From positions 1-58,971 of the forward strand of contig CAYOQO010000007.1 of NCBI GenBank assembly GCA_964406135.1: DNA of 58,971 nucleotides, given 5' to 3'. The translations under genes were made by a program, and so were the position numbers. Under the pieces are notes generated by a model. It was given only the letters and a program-made list of their open reading frames with translations, was not told the DNA's origin and made no database searches. This document shows positions 32,875 through 42,662 of this stretch, one piece after another. This DNA comes from JACPFN01 sp964406135. GTDB lineage: Bacteria; Babelota; Babeliae; Babelales; Chromulinivoraceae. Position 1 is the stretch's first letter, and each line of letters opens with the position of its first letter.

Positions 32875-34282
32875 TGCAAGCCTTTTCTTTTTGTTTTTTC
32901 CAGTGATTTTGTCGCAATCGATAGATGTAAACAACACTCATCAGTGCATTTCCCACCAAAAATGCAGCATAAGTTACTAACATTTTTGTAACCATTGCAT
33001 TAAAGGTGATCCAAGAAATAACGTACGTTGCAGGAATAAAATAACAACTGATAACTATAACTCGTGTCCACATAACGGTTGCTACATCACCAGCACCACG
33101 AAGTGCTGCCGACAAAATTAACTGTAACAAATCTATCAAAATAAGTACACTGAGCGCTGGAAAAATAATTGCAACCAAATGTCCAAATTCACTTTTTTTA
33201 TCAAAAAAAGTTACAAACCATGATGGCCAGAGCGAACCAATAAGTAAAATAGTACCAACCATCAGCGTTGCTATAATCAAAACTCGTTTAATATTTGCAT
33301 GAATATCATTCCATCGAAGCTGCCCAACATCATTACTTACCAAAAACGTAATAACTTGAGCTGAAGCAATTGCTGGCAAAAATGCAAAACGCTCCATCAT
33401 TTTAATACAAGAAAATGCCGCTCCTGCTGTTGCACCCAAATGTGACATGCATGAGCCAAGCCATGCATACGCAAAAGCAATTGAGACTTTATCAATCACT
33501 ACAGGAATACATACCCACAAAAGATTACCTATTCGGCACCAATTCAGCTTTGCATGCAAAATTGAAATTTGATATTTTTCATGTTTTGATGTGTACAAAA
33601 TGTACAGCATCATAATAATGGACATAAACGCATATTGAACCACTGAAGCAACCGCAGAACCAAATAAACATAACTGCGGCATACCAAATGCACCAAAAAT
33701 TAAAATGTAATCAACAATCACAAAAACAACCGCTCCGCATGCAAATACCACCATGGGAACAAAAGTATTTTTAATTGCTCGCAAAAAACCAACTAACGCA
33801 AAATATAAAAATATAAAAAAAACTGAAAAAGCTTTGCATTTCAAATAGGGAATACCTTGCTCAATCATTTCAGGAGAAAATTTATTAAATGTACAAATTG
33901 CATAACCTAAAAAATACAAACTGATTGAAACTAAAGTTCCAATGCACAACACGGTCCAAAAAGCATCTACAAATGCTTCCCCTGATTTTTTAAATTGACC
34001 AAGACCATTGTAATACCCAGCAACAATGACCGTTCCTATCGACAAACCTTCAGATGCTTTTAAAAACATTGTTAAAAAATTATCCACGATTCCTGAAATA
34101 GCATAAGAATTCGTGGACTTTAAGTTACAAATAAATAAACAATCGATGCAGTAAGGTAAAAAATAAATAATTAAAGCTGAAATGCACTCAGGATAGAAAT
34201 ATTGAAAAATTTTGTTATAGGATAATCCACCTTGAATGCTCAACCATGATGCTAATCGACCTTTTGTGGACCCTAAATTCAT
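32867..34282 (-). CDS. MATE-family efflux transporter
   Basis: From ATG 34282 (GAAAGG upstream) the product is 471 residues with about 12 helices. Blocks such as L-L-I-S-L-G-like A-G-Y-Y-N-G-L-G-Q-F, F-L-R-A-I-K-N-T and A-L-R-G-A-G-D-V fit MATE/NorM proteins, which expel cationic drugs or other compounds using Na+ or H+. The two-fold repeat (R-A-I-K-N-T and R-G-A-G-D) is visible. It ends inside gatC and follows rsmG by 25 bases. Confidence 0.85.
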   Translation of the reverse strand: MNLGSTKGRLASWLSIQGGLSYNKIFQYFYPECISALIIYFLPYCIDCLFICNLKSTNSYAISGIVDNFLTMFLKASEGLSIGTVIVAGYYNGLGQFKKSGEAFVDAFWTVLCIGTLVSISLYFLGYAICTFNKFSPEMIEQGIPYLKCKAFSVFFIFLYFALVGFLRAIKNTFVPMVVFACGAVVFVIVDYILIFGAFGMPQLCLFGSAVASVVQYAFMSIIMMLYILYTSKHEKYQISILHAKLNWCRIGNLLWVCIPVVIDKVSIAFAYAWLGSCMSHLGATAGAAFSCIKMMERFAFLPAIASAQVITFLVSNDVGQLRWNDIHANIKRVLIIATLMVGTILLIGSLWPSWFVTFFDKKSEFGHLVAIIFPALSVLILIDLLQLILSAALRGAGDVATVMWTRVIVISCYFIPATYVISWITFNAMVTKMLVTYAAFLVGNALMSVVYIYRLRQNHWKKQKEKACNG

Positions 34283-34307
34283 GTATCGCCTTTCTGAGCA
34301 AATCAAA

Positions 34308-34949
34308 CTATGAACATTTAAAAAAGCATAAATTTCGTTGTTTTTGCCCCACTACGTACTCAACGCATGATTTAAGATACTCTTTTTCTTGTGCAGTTGG
34401 AATCCATTTTTTTGAAGCCCAATAAACCAATGTTGCATTTTTTAAAAATGATGATGGTTTAAACATACGCAACAGTTCATCCACCTGGAGTGACGCTCGC
34501 GCAATCACCAAAATACTAGATCCCTCAATTTTTTCAGGCTCTGATCGCAAAAAGGTACGCCAATCTTGACTACAAATCGTTACATTTTTCAAACCTAAAG
34601 TTTCTGCTACTAAATTTAAAAAATAAACTTTTTTTAAATTTACTTCAATCAAGCAAAATTGAATATTGGGTAGCATGATAGCAAGCGGAATTCCTGGAAA
34701 TCCACCACCACTTCCCACATCAATAATTTTTTGAATTTTTGCAAAATCATGATGATGCAAAATTGCAAGTGAATCTGCAAAATGATCAAGCATCACATCA
34801 TCCACATTGATGATTGCAGTTAAATTGTATTTTTGATTTTCTTCAAGTAAAAGTTGAAGATATTTTAAAAATTGCTGCTCTTGTGCAGCATTAATTTTAT
34901 TATTTTGAAGAATTTGGGTCCACATGGGCTGGTATTTCTGATCGATCAT
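34308..34949 (-). CDS. rsmG: 16S rRNA (guanine-527-N7)-methyltransferase RsmG
   Basis: The 213-residue product has the SAM motif I-I-D-V-G-S-G-G-G-F-P-G-I-P-L-A and the E-V-N-L-K-K-V-Y-F-L block; N-L-T-A-I lies upstream as in other RsmG proteins. It methylates G527 of 16S rRNA. Its first 50 bases overlap the preceding exported gene in another frame. Confidence 0.93.
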   Translation of the reverse strand: MIDQKYQPMWTQILQNNKINAAQEQQFLKYLQLLLEENQKYNLTAIINVDDVMLDHFADSLAILHHHDFAKIQKIIDVGSGGGFPGIPLAIMLPNIQFCLIEVNLKKVYFLNLVAETLGLKNVTICSQDWRTFLRSEPEKIEGSSILVIARASLQVDELLRMFKPSSFLKNATLVYWASKKWIPTAQEKEYLKSCVEYVVGQKQRNLCFFKCS

Positions 34950-35466
34950 GTTTACTCATTAAATGTTTTTGCATTTGTTTTTTACGTTCTTTTTTTGAAA
35001 GTCGAGTATATTTATCAACTCTTTGAGCATAAGCAGATGCTTCATCCAATATTTCCTCAGCCTCAGAATCATTTGGATCTAAATTATATTTTGTATGAAC
35101 AATGATAACTGATGATCCATTTTCAACTTGTTCTGATTGTTGATTTTGAGTTTTTTTTCCTAAATTCACAAAGCAATATGTTGTTGCTGATGAACAATGT
35201 GAAGATAATTGTGCATAATCTGGATTAGTGTTGATTTCATATTCTGAAATTGGTTTGCCATTTACAACCCAAAAAACATTCAAATCTTCTTTACTCCCCA
35301 CAAAAGCAAATCTTCGATTTGATCTATCAAAAGGTAATGGATTAATGGCTAATGCAGCATCTTCAGCTTTAGCATTTTCTTCTTCATAAATACTTTCACG
35401 CTCTGACCCAAACACTGAAAAATTTATACCCAAAACCAAGAGAAGATTTATGAATAATTTGTTCAT
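34900..35466 (-). CDS. exported protein overlapping rsmG
   Basis: From ATG 35466 (AAAGGA upstream) the product is 188 residues. It has a signal peptide (LFINLLLVLGINFSVFG), an acidic region, then F-A-F-V-G-S-K-E-D-L-N and a charged Lys/Arg end (K-K-E-R-K-K-Q-M-Q-K-H). Its last 50 bases overlap the rsmG start, so the end of this product and the rsmG start are translated in different frames. Function unknown. Confidence 0.6.
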   Translation of the reverse strand: MNKLFINLLLVLGINFSVFGSERESIYEEENAKAEDAALAINPLPFDRSNRRFAFVGSKEDLNVFWVVNGKPISEYEINTNPDYAQLSSHCSSATTYCFVNLGKKTQNQQSEQVENGSSVIIVHTKYNLDPNDSEAEEILDEASAYAQRVDKYTRLSKKERKKQMQKHLMSKHDRSEIPAHVDPNSSK

Positions 35467-35586
35467 AAAATTTCCTTTTTTAATAAGCTCAAAAATTTCA
35501 ATTTTTCGCACAACTAAACCAAAATTTATCAAAATCTGGTTTTTCTTTCGTTTGCAATGGTATCATATTCAAAAAAGGAGTCAAAG

Positions 35587-36306
35587 ATGAAACATTTTAT
35601 AAAAATTTTTACGATTATACTTGTTTGCGGCATAAAACTTCACTCAACCGATGCAATCATTACTTTTTTTATTGAAAAATATCCCTATTTCAAAATTGAA
35701 AAATCTAAAAAGTTTGATCCTGAAAAATATTCCATACAACTCAAACAGCCAAGTTTTTTTTCTCAAACCATGTCCAACATGCAAAAATTTAACACTGCTT
35801 TACCTGGAGTCATGTGTTTATATGGTGGAAATGTAGCACTCAGTGATAAAAATGGACAAATCATTTTCAAACGAAATCAGCAAACTCCAAATATTTATCT
35901 TTTAGTAACCAAAAGCGTACTACCTGCTTACATGATTGCTCCAAGTACCATGCATAACTGGATGCTGGATCCCAAAGAACCAACAGATCTTTATTTTGCA
36001 GAATTTAAACAAAACGATCAGCTTGAACTATACTACTATGAAATTTCAAAAGCTGATTTACCCGATGATCACAATATTCCACTCAACACCATCATTTTTA
36101 TTGCTGATCCACAAGAAGTATTTATTCCGACCGGCGCAACGCTGACTGATTTAAGTCAAAACATGATTTTGCCAAATATTTACATCAAACGTGATTTCTG
36201 CTTCATGCACAACTCACTGTACACTTTAGCGATCAAGCAATATTTCAGAGAAACTGAACAAGAAACTCAACTTGAAAATTTAACAGTTTCGCATATTGAA
36301 CAATAA
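35587..36306 (+). CDS. exported protein of unknown function
   Basis: AAAAAAGGAG before ATG 35587 sets the start; the product is 239 residues. After the signal peptide (IKIFTIILVCGIKLHSTDA) comes a mixed domain with F-F-S-Q-T-M-S-N-M-Q-K-F and P-T-D-L-Y-F-A-E-F, and no motif I know. TGGTATCAT (35558-35566), close to the extended -10 seen elsewhere, lies 20 bases upstream. It is divergent from the exported gene that ends the rsmG cluster. Confidence 0.65.
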   Translation: MKHFIKIFTIILVCGIKLHSTDAIITFFIEKYPYFKIEKSKKFDPEKYSIQLKQPSFFSQTMSNMQKFNTALPGVMCLYGGNVALSDKNGQIIFKRNQQTPNIYLLVTKSVLPAYMIAPSTMHNWMLDPKEPTDLYFAEFKQNDQLELYYYEISKADLPDDHNIPLNTIIFIADPQEVFIPTGATLTDLSQNMILPNIYIKRDFCFMHNSLYTLAIKQYFRETEQETQLENLTVSHIEQ

Positions 36307-36315
36307 ATGATTTCG

Positions 36316-36412
36316 ATTCCCGCCTACGCGGGAATGAGGGGAAGGATAATTAAACAACAATTATCCAATATATTCCAAAGCGCCTCATCCCCGTGAAGAC
36401 GGGGATCCATGT
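36316..36412. repeat. short interspersed palindromic repeat (dRS3-like core)
   Basis: The spacer between two convergent genes holds two 20-bp palindromes. One (36316-36335) is ATTCCC-N8-GGGAAT, the formula of Neisseria dRS3. The other (36387-36406) is ATCCCC-N8-GGGGAT and is followed by C-C-A-T-G-T-C-T-T; nearly the same block recurs at 58756-58784. The element is markedly GC-richer than its surroundings. Confidence 0.7.
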
Positions 36413-36415
36413 CTT

Positions 36416-39400
36416 TTACCCAACATATCCAGCAGATGGGTTCTGCAAGCTTGAAGCTTCATTTGAAATAGAACTTAAAAATTGCTGCGTAGCCAAAGAA
36501 ATTTGATTTTGAGTCGATGTTGCTACAATCGATTGATAATCCATCATGTACATATTTTTAACCATGCTAAACATCAGCTCATTGATCGCTGCAAACTGTG
36601 CTGGATCTGCTGTGAATTTTGTATAATTTTGGACAACAGTTTTAACAATTTTTTCAGTTGCACTCAACGGAATTGCAGAAAAGGATGTCACCGTTGATGC
36701 ATCAATCAAACCTTTTTTTGCTAAAAATGCAAGTATCGGTTGATGATTTGAAGAGCCACTACTTAAAAATTCAAGGACCATTGCAGCATCAAACAATAAA
36801 TTTTGCACAGTTTTGTATAAATCACTTTCACCACTACCAATTGATCCATTCGCAAAATCTTGCAAAAGTTGCACAAACGAAACAGGGATTTGTGCATTTT
36901 GAGAAATTGAATCATACAAAGCACCATGCTGCTTAACGTACAAATATAAATTTAAGTTTTGAACACAAGCTTGAAAATACATGTCATTCAATTTCGCAGC
37001 TAATAATTTTTCTTGAATAGTATCTTTCAAAATTTTGTACTGAAGCTGAGCTGATCGATAATACTGCGCAGCAACCATAAAATGTTTTTGCGAAACATCC
37101 GGAAACGATGGAATCGTGTATGAAAAACTTAAACATTTTTGTCCTGCAAATTCATACAATTTTGCAATCTGTTCATTAATGTTGGCAATTTGTCCAACAT
37201 CTTTGACAGGATCCAGCTCTGATGCCCATGAAACATATGCTTGATTGATTACAGTTACAACCGTTTGATAATCAAAATTTGTAGGATCTCCAATCAAACA
37301 TTTTTTTGAAAATTCAATCTGTTGTTGATACAAATTTAAAAATTCATCTTTAATTTTTTTTGCCATTACAACATTTCCAGCCTGTGCAAAATATCCTGAA
37401 GCTGCATTGGCAGATCCGTACAACAATGCTTGCAAAGAAATAACTTGATTTGCAACCGCATTAAACTGTGCTGAAAAATTTTGTGGTAAATTTACAGCTG
37501 TTGCTCCTTGAGCAGTCATACCTAACGACGTTGAAATTTGCTTCTTCAGCTTTGCAAGCTGCACGCTGCTGTGCTGTGCTGCACAAAGATATGCATACCC
37601 TAAATTTTGAAGCATCAAATTTTGTGAAGCAATATCATTTCCTGGATCATATGTTGCTGCACCAAAAGTTAAAGGTACTGTTCCTGGCGCAAACAAATCT
37701 GCAGAAGCACCAAAGTATGTTGCCGCCGAAGACAATGTTGAGCATAAAGCTACCAACGGATCAAGTGGCCAATTCGTCAACGCTACGTTAACTTGATTTG
37801 AAGAATTTAATGTTACAGAAGTTATGCCAATATTTTCAAAATTGTTCAAATATGACGAAATTTGATTCACAATCAACGAAGCTCGTTGTGACGCCTGAAC
37901 TACCTTGGTCAAAGTATAATCTGTAAAATAATCGGTAAAATTTGGTGAGCCTTCATTGAAAATAATTCCTTGATCAACCATTTTTTGAGCAACCAAATAT
38001 CCTTTGATCAATGCAAAAATATCTTTTTGATCTGCAACGCTCAACTTTGAAAGTGTTTGTCCTGCTGTCAAAGAACTTAAACATTTTGGTAACAAAGATC
38101 CCATCAATGTTGGATCAAATGAAAGTTGATAATTCAAAGCTGTATAAGTTGCTGGAATATTGGTAACGGCACCTAATGATTGCGCACCTTGACTTTGTAC
38201 CGTTGACCCGAAAGAACATGCTGCAAATCTTGTTTTTGCCTGATTTGCCAACGTAAGAATTTTAATCTGCTCCATTCCTGTCGATTCATGTTGATATAAC
38301 TTTTGATACAACATCATTGCTTTTTCATATGCAATTGTTGCCTGTACAAAATTTTCTGATTTTTCAAAAGCTTCTGCCTGTGCAAAATAAGTATCAGCTT
38401 TTGCTTGCATTGTTTTTAAATCTTGAACAGTCAGAACAACTGGAGCTTGTACTTTTGCAGAACTGAGCAAATCCTGAGCGTCTGCAGGACTACTCAATAA
38501 ACTTGCTTGATATAAAAACTGTGCTGTAAAATTTACCCATGTTGCATCAGAACTTAAACAATCTGGAAGATGAGCCAGATATTGATCCAAAGCATTATTT
38601 TTAATCCATACATTATCAAGCAATTGTGCATACCCCATTGCTTGAGCCATAGCCTCTTGATCAGAATTATTAACAGAAGCAAGCAATTGATTACACCAGC
38701 TAACAAGAACAGAAAGCGCTGTTTGCGTATCTTGCAACAATGACAAATCAAACAATGTGTCAACTTTTTGCGTCAAATTTGGATTTTGTTCTAAAAAAAG
38801 CAAAATGTTTTGCAAAATTGGCATAATTTGTAAATTATTAGTCATACTTATCAATGAACCAACATTATTTTGGTCAGCTGATTGAGCAGAGCACATCGCA
38901 CTTAAATTTTGTAAAACTTGTACTGCATTCGTTGTTTGACCTGATGCTTGACCATTCACAAATTGATCCAATGTTGGAAATGTATAAAATCCTGAAGTTT
39001 GAGATTGATCATTCAAAAATAATGCCCACAACTTTTGAATCACACGAAGCAATAGATCACCATCATTAATTTCTGATGCCAACATGGTACAAACACTAAC
39101 TCCAATGTTGTCATTGGCATTTTGAAACGATTGCTGCGCAGCTGCATAAGATTGCACAGCAGAAGTCAACATTTCAATATTGCTATTAATCGATGTTAAA
39201 AGAGTTGCTGCATTGTGCAAATCAAGAATAATTGAAGTTCGAGCTTTTTGAGCCAATGCTGTTGCTTGTACTTGCTGTTTTTTTGCTTGAGCATAATTTT
39301 GCTGTGCTACGTGTAATGCTGCAAGTAAATTTTGTTGTTGAGTTGCCTGAGTTGTATCACCACTATTTTGATACACATGATTTAAAACTTGATAATATTG

Positions 39401-40090
39401 TTCAAGATTTTTATACACTTGCTCAACAGAAACTCCAGAACTCATGCTTGATGACAATAAATTTTGAGCTAAATTTACAGCATTTGAAAATAACGCCGTC
39501 ATATTTTGAGTTATCACCATTTGAAAATCTTGAAGCGTTGCAGCACCATGCAATTTCATTGAACTTGTTTTAATGTCCCATGCTAAATTATAGGCTTGAT
39601 AAGCTGAGGTCAAAGATGATTCATCAACTTCATTGCGATTTGTTAATTGTTGCACAATATCAAAACACACTTGACCAACCATAGCCGTTAAAGAATCATG
39701 AAAAATTTCTAATGCTTGAGCTTGAGCATTTTTGGGAAATAAATTTATAATTTTTTGCACAGATACACGATGTTTTTTATATTCTAAAGCAAGCCTATGC
39801 AAATCTTGCCGATAAGGAAATTTACGAACCATTTCAGAGCTTATAATGCGTGCATAACCATTAATCCAAATAGTTGATGGAGCAATCAACTTTTTATACG
39901 TTGTAAAAATCAATACATCATCAAAAACATTTTGATTTGTATGCAAAGGATCTTGATCATGTGCAAGCAATAATTTTTGTAAAGCTTCTTGATAATTTTG
40001 CAAAATTTCAGTCATTTTTGCATTTGGTATTGCTTTTATTGCATGGTTACTACATAAAACAATGCTGAATACGAAAATAAATCGCATCAT
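36416..40090 (-). CDS. giant exported helical (TPR-like) protein
   Basis: The 1224-residue product has a signal peptide (FIFVFSIVLCSNHAIKA) and is then almost wholly alpha-helical, rich in Gln, Ala, Leu and Asn. Several segments resemble TPR helices (A-Q-A-E-A-F-E-K-S-E-N-F-V-Q-A-T-I-A-Y-E, F-M-V-A-A-Q-Y-Y-R-S-A-Q), but no regular repeat can be set. CAGGA precedes the start. It follows a 222-residue exported gene by 2 bases, so the two are coupled and likely partners. Surface or effector role is only inferred. Confidence 0.75.
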   Translation of the reverse strand: MMRFIFVFSIVLCSNHAIKAIPNAKMTEILQNYQEALQKLLLAHDQDPLHTNQNVFDDVLIFTTYKKLIAPSTIWINGYARIISSEMVRKFPYRQDLHRLALEYKKHRVSVQKIINLFPKNAQAQALEIFHDSLTAMVGQVCFDIVQQLTNRNEVDESSLTSAYQAYNLAWDIKTSSMKLHGAATLQDFQMVITQNMTALFSNAVNLAQNLLSSSMSSGVSVEQVYKNLEQYYQVLNHVYQNSGDTTQATQQQNLLAALHVAQQNYAQAKKQQVQATALAQKARTSIILDLHNAATLLTSINSNIEMLTSAVQSYAAAQQSFQNANDNIGVSVCTMLASEINDGDLLLRVIQKLWALFLNDQSQTSGFYTFPTLDQFVNGQASGQTTNAVQVLQNLSAMCSAQSADQNNVGSLISMTNNLQIMPILQNILLFLEQNPNLTQKVDTLFDLSLLQDTQTALSVLVSWCNQLLASVNNSDQEAMAQAMGYAQLLDNVWIKNNALDQYLAHLPDCLSSDATWVNFTAQFLYQASLLSSPADAQDLLSSAKVQAPVVLTVQDLKTMQAKADTYFAQAEAFEKSENFVQATIAYEKAMMLYQKLYQHESTGMEQIKILTLANQAKTRFAACSFGSTVQSQGAQSLGAVTNIPATYTALNYQLSFDPTLMGSLLPKCLSSLTAGQTLSKLSVADQKDIFALIKGYLVAQKMVDQGIIFNEGSPNFTDYFTDYTLTKVVQASQRASLIVNQISSYLNNFENIGITSVTLNSSNQVNVALTNWPLDPLVALCSTLSSAATYFGASADLFAPGTVPLTFGAATYDPGNDIASQNLMLQNLGYAYLCAAQHSSVQLAKLKKQISTSLGMTAQGATAVNLPQNFSAQFNAVANQVISLQALLYGSANAASGYFAQAGNVVMAKKIKDEFLNLYQQQIEFSKKCLIGDPTNFDYQTVVTVINQAYVSWASELDPVKDVGQIANINEQIAKLYEFAGQKCLSFSYTIPSFPDVSQKHFMVAAQYYRSAQLQYKILKDTIQEKLLAAKLNDMYFQACVQNLNLYLYVKQHGALYDSISQNAQIPVSFVQLLQDFANGSIGSGESDLYKTVQNLLFDAAMVLEFLSSGSSNHQPILAFLAKKGLIDASTVTSFSAIPLSATEKIVKTVVQNYTKFTADPAQFAAINELMFSMVKNMYMMDYQSIVATSTQNQISLATQQFLSSISNEASSLQNPSAGYVG

Positions 40091-40092
40091 TT

Positions 40093-40761
40093 TTAAGATC
40101 CTGATGGTAATAAATTTGCTAAATTTAAAGTTTTATCAATTGATGACTGAACTGTGGAATTTGTAGAAGAACTTTTTAACAATTCTTCTAAATTAACAGT
40201 CTTTGCAGGCACATGTAACGTCGCTTCTGTATTTTGAAGTAACAACGATTTTAAACTTGCTTGTATTGATTTTGGAGTTATTGAATTTGATGTTATTTTT
40301 TCCAAAAGATCCATTAAATTTGATAACTGTACGTGAGACGCATTTGAAGATGCAGGAACAATTTTATCCAAAAGATCTGCAAGGGATGTAAATTTTTGTT
40401 TTTTTGCAAAAGAACTAGCATGTTTTTGTAAAATTTGCGACATACAATCAAGCAATAACAATTGAATAATGCCAAGATTATTTTGATATGACATTTTCAT
40501 AGCTTTATCACTCAAAATTTTTAATGCATCTTGATAATTTGTATTTGTTTCTTCTTGTTCAATATCTTCAAGCAATGAAACTTTGGTATGTTGCTCCAAA
40601 GATTTTGTTATGTTTTTGTTACCAATTTTATCAGAATTTAATTTTGCAGAAGCATGATCCAGCAATCCTAACAAATTTGAGGTATCTACTTTTTGAGCTT
40701 CAAGAATCACAAAATTATGCAATACAATATAAAAACATACATAATGAATTTTGCTTTGCAT
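40093..40761 (-). CDS. exported helical protein, partner of the giant protein
   Basis: From ATG 40761 (AAAAGGA upstream) the product is 222 residues. After a signal peptide (YVCFYIVLHNFVILEAQ) it shows repeated L-L-D/E-K-I blocks: L-G-L-L-D-H, L-A-D-L-L-D-K-I-V, L-M-D-L-L-E-K-I-T and L-E-E-L-L. It sits 2 bases before the 1224-aa exported gene and probably shares its function. No family recognised. Confidence 0.65.
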   Translation of the reverse strand: MQSKIHYVCFYIVLHNFVILEAQKVDTSNLLGLLDHASAKLNSDKIGNKNITKSLEQHTKVSLLEDIEQEETNTNYQDALKILSDKAMKMSYQNNLGIIQLLLLDCMSQILQKHASSFAKKQKFTSLADLLDKIVPASSNASHVQLSNLMDLLEKITSNSITPKSIQASLKSLLLQNTEATLHVPAKTVNLEELLKSSSTNSTVQSSIDKTLNLANLLPSGS

Positions 40762-40814
40762 CAACTCATCCTTTTTTTGAATTGTTTTGACTTAAACATA
40801 TCCTCAAAAAAGAA

Positions 40815-42557
40815 TCAAGCCTTCACTTTTTGCTGCTCATACAAATGCTGTAACTCAATCACTGATGTTGCATCTTCTGCTGATTTATCAGCTCGATAGG
40901 TAACAAATCGTGGAAATCGAAGCGCCATTCCTAATTTTTTTTCAGTTTTTCCTGCAGTATGTACGGGAGACCAGGTAATCTCATCAGCTTGAACGGTACA
41001 TACAAGCTCAGGTTGAATCCAAACATCAGGATACAGATCTTTGGTACATACAACATTTTTTGACTGAGCAGAAATTTTAATTTTATCGCAACGAATTTTT
41101 AAATCTTTCCATTCAACATCAGTCATACCTGTCCCAATTTTTGCAACTGTTTCAAAATTATCATCTTTGGCGTTATAAACTCCAACTAAAAACGCTCCTA
41201 TTCCAAATTTTGCACGTTTGCCCTGCCCAACATAATATCCTAAAATGACAACATCAATGGTATCCAACAGCGATCCATGAGCTTCACGCTTTAATTTAAT
41301 CCAATTAAAATTTCTTTTTCCTGGCTGATAGATTGCATCTTCACGCTTAACAACCAATCCTTCAAGTCCTGCTTGAATATTTTTTAAAAAATAATCTTGT
41401 AAATCTTGAGCTGATGTGATTTTAACTTCATCTATAATTTGAAGTGATTCATCCTTCACGCCTTTGATCAATTTTTGTAATGTTTTTCGACGATAAGCAT
41501 GCGTTTGATTGAGCAGTGATGCACCATCCAAGTATAAAATATCAAAAAGATACAATCGCAAAGGAAAATCCTGACTTGCTTGTTCAATATCATGCTTACG
41601 TTTTCGCTTGACCGTTTGTTGAAATGGTAAAAAAGTGTCTGTTGCTTGGTCATACACAATTGCTTCGCCTTCACAGATCAAACTTGTTACATCCAAATCC
41701 ATGACAGCTTTTTTCAAATCGGGAAACATATCGGACATATCCAACATATTGCGAGAAAAAAAATGAACATCAATTTTTGACCCAGATTTTTTCATATGAA
41801 CCTGAACTCGAAATCCATCAAGCTTTGGTTGCGCAATACAATCACCTAATTTTTCAACAATTGCTTTTGGACTACTCAATCGTTCTGCAGCTGCTGGGCG
41901 AATAGGAATTCCTACATGAATCTGCATTGCTCGAATTCCATCAAGGCCTTTTTGTTTCAATGTTTTTGCCACAAGTCCTAAATCTGCACAAATGTTATAA
42001 GCTGATTCCAAATCTTTGCTGTGTGATTTATCCCCTGACTGCATCCAAGACAATGCATCCAAAATGGTCATATCAGAAAAACCCAAGCGCAATGTTTTGG
42101 TAATCATACGCACTATAAATTTTGCACCAAGACTATCAACCTGTTCTAAAAGTTTTTGAATTTTTTCTAATTTTTTGTCTGTTGACCCTGTTCCTGAAAT
42201 ATTGGCAATTTCCAAAAGTGACTCATACACCTGCAACACTGATAATCCACGATCTTTACCATCCCAGAATTCTTGAACAACAAGACCCAAATCTCCAACG
42301 TCTTTAAAATGTTTTTGAACTATAGTCTCAGATTTTTCCGTCAATAACGCAATACTTGAAATCATTCCTTTACTTGCAATATTAAACTGAACATCTTGAT
42401 ATGGAGCAAACAAAGAACCTAAAGAGAAATATGATATAATTTCAATTTCTGATGAAGACGCATCAGCAAAAAGTTCTGCAAGCAATTTTGTCATAGCGGT
42501 ACGCGATGATTCTTCTTCAAGCTTTTGCAACGCTTGAGCAAATGTTTCAAATTTCAT
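40815..42557 (-). CDS. ATP-dependent DNA ligase (archaeal/eukaryotic type)
   Basis: From ATG 42557 (AGGA upstream) the product is 580 residues. It has the N-terminal DNA-binding domain, then the nucleotidyltransferase core with the AMP-accepting Lys in Q-P-K-L-D-G-F-R (K245), E-G-E-A-I-V-Y-D, E-G-L-V-V-K-R-E and W-I-K-L-K-R, then an OB fold. Size and order match archaeal and eukaryotic ligase I, not the short bacterial LigD-like or NAD+ LigA type. A replication or repair role is likely. Transfer from an archaeon is possible. Confidence 0.92.
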   Translation of the reverse strand: MKFETFAQALQKLEEESSRTAMTKLLAELFADASSSEIEIISYFSLGSLFAPYQDVQFNIASKGMISSIALLTEKSETIVQKHFKDVGDLGLVVQEFWDGKDRGLSVLQVYESLLEIANISGTGSTDKKLEKIQKLLEQVDSLGAKFIVRMITKTLRLGFSDMTILDALSWMQSGDKSHSKDLESAYNICADLGLVAKTLKQKGLDGIRAMQIHVGIPIRPAAAERLSSPKAIVEKLGDCIAQPKLDGFRVQVHMKKSGSKIDVHFFSRNMLDMSDMFPDLKKAVMDLDVTSLICEGEAIVYDQATDTFLPFQQTVKRKRKHDIEQASQDFPLRLYLFDILYLDGASLLNQTHAYRRKTLQKLIKGVKDESLQIIDEVKITSAQDLQDYFLKNIQAGLEGLVVKREDAIYQPGKRNFNWIKLKREAHGSLLDTIDVVILGYYVGQGKRAKFGIGAFLVGVYNAKDDNFETVAKIGTGMTDVEWKDLKIRCDKIKISAQSKNVVCTKDLYPDVWIQPELVCTVQADEITWSPVHTAGKTEKKLGMALRFPRFVTYRADKSAEDATSVIELQHLYEQQKVKA

Positions 42558-42602
42558 AAAAATTATCCTAAATTTAATCAATCTACTTTTAGCATAAAAT
42601 TG

Positions 42603-42654
42603 CTACAAAAAAAGAACAAGCCTGAAATAAATCAGGCTTGTTCTTTTTTTGTAG
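42603..42654. terminator. 23-bp bidirectional terminator
   Basis: Arms at 42603-42625 and 42632-42654 pair perfectly around a 6-nt loop, with seven-base A and T runs within the arms. It ends the 661-aa exported repeat-protein gene just 8 bases after its stop and separates it from the ligase gene. Confidence 0.92.
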
Positions 42655-42662
42655 TTTAATAT

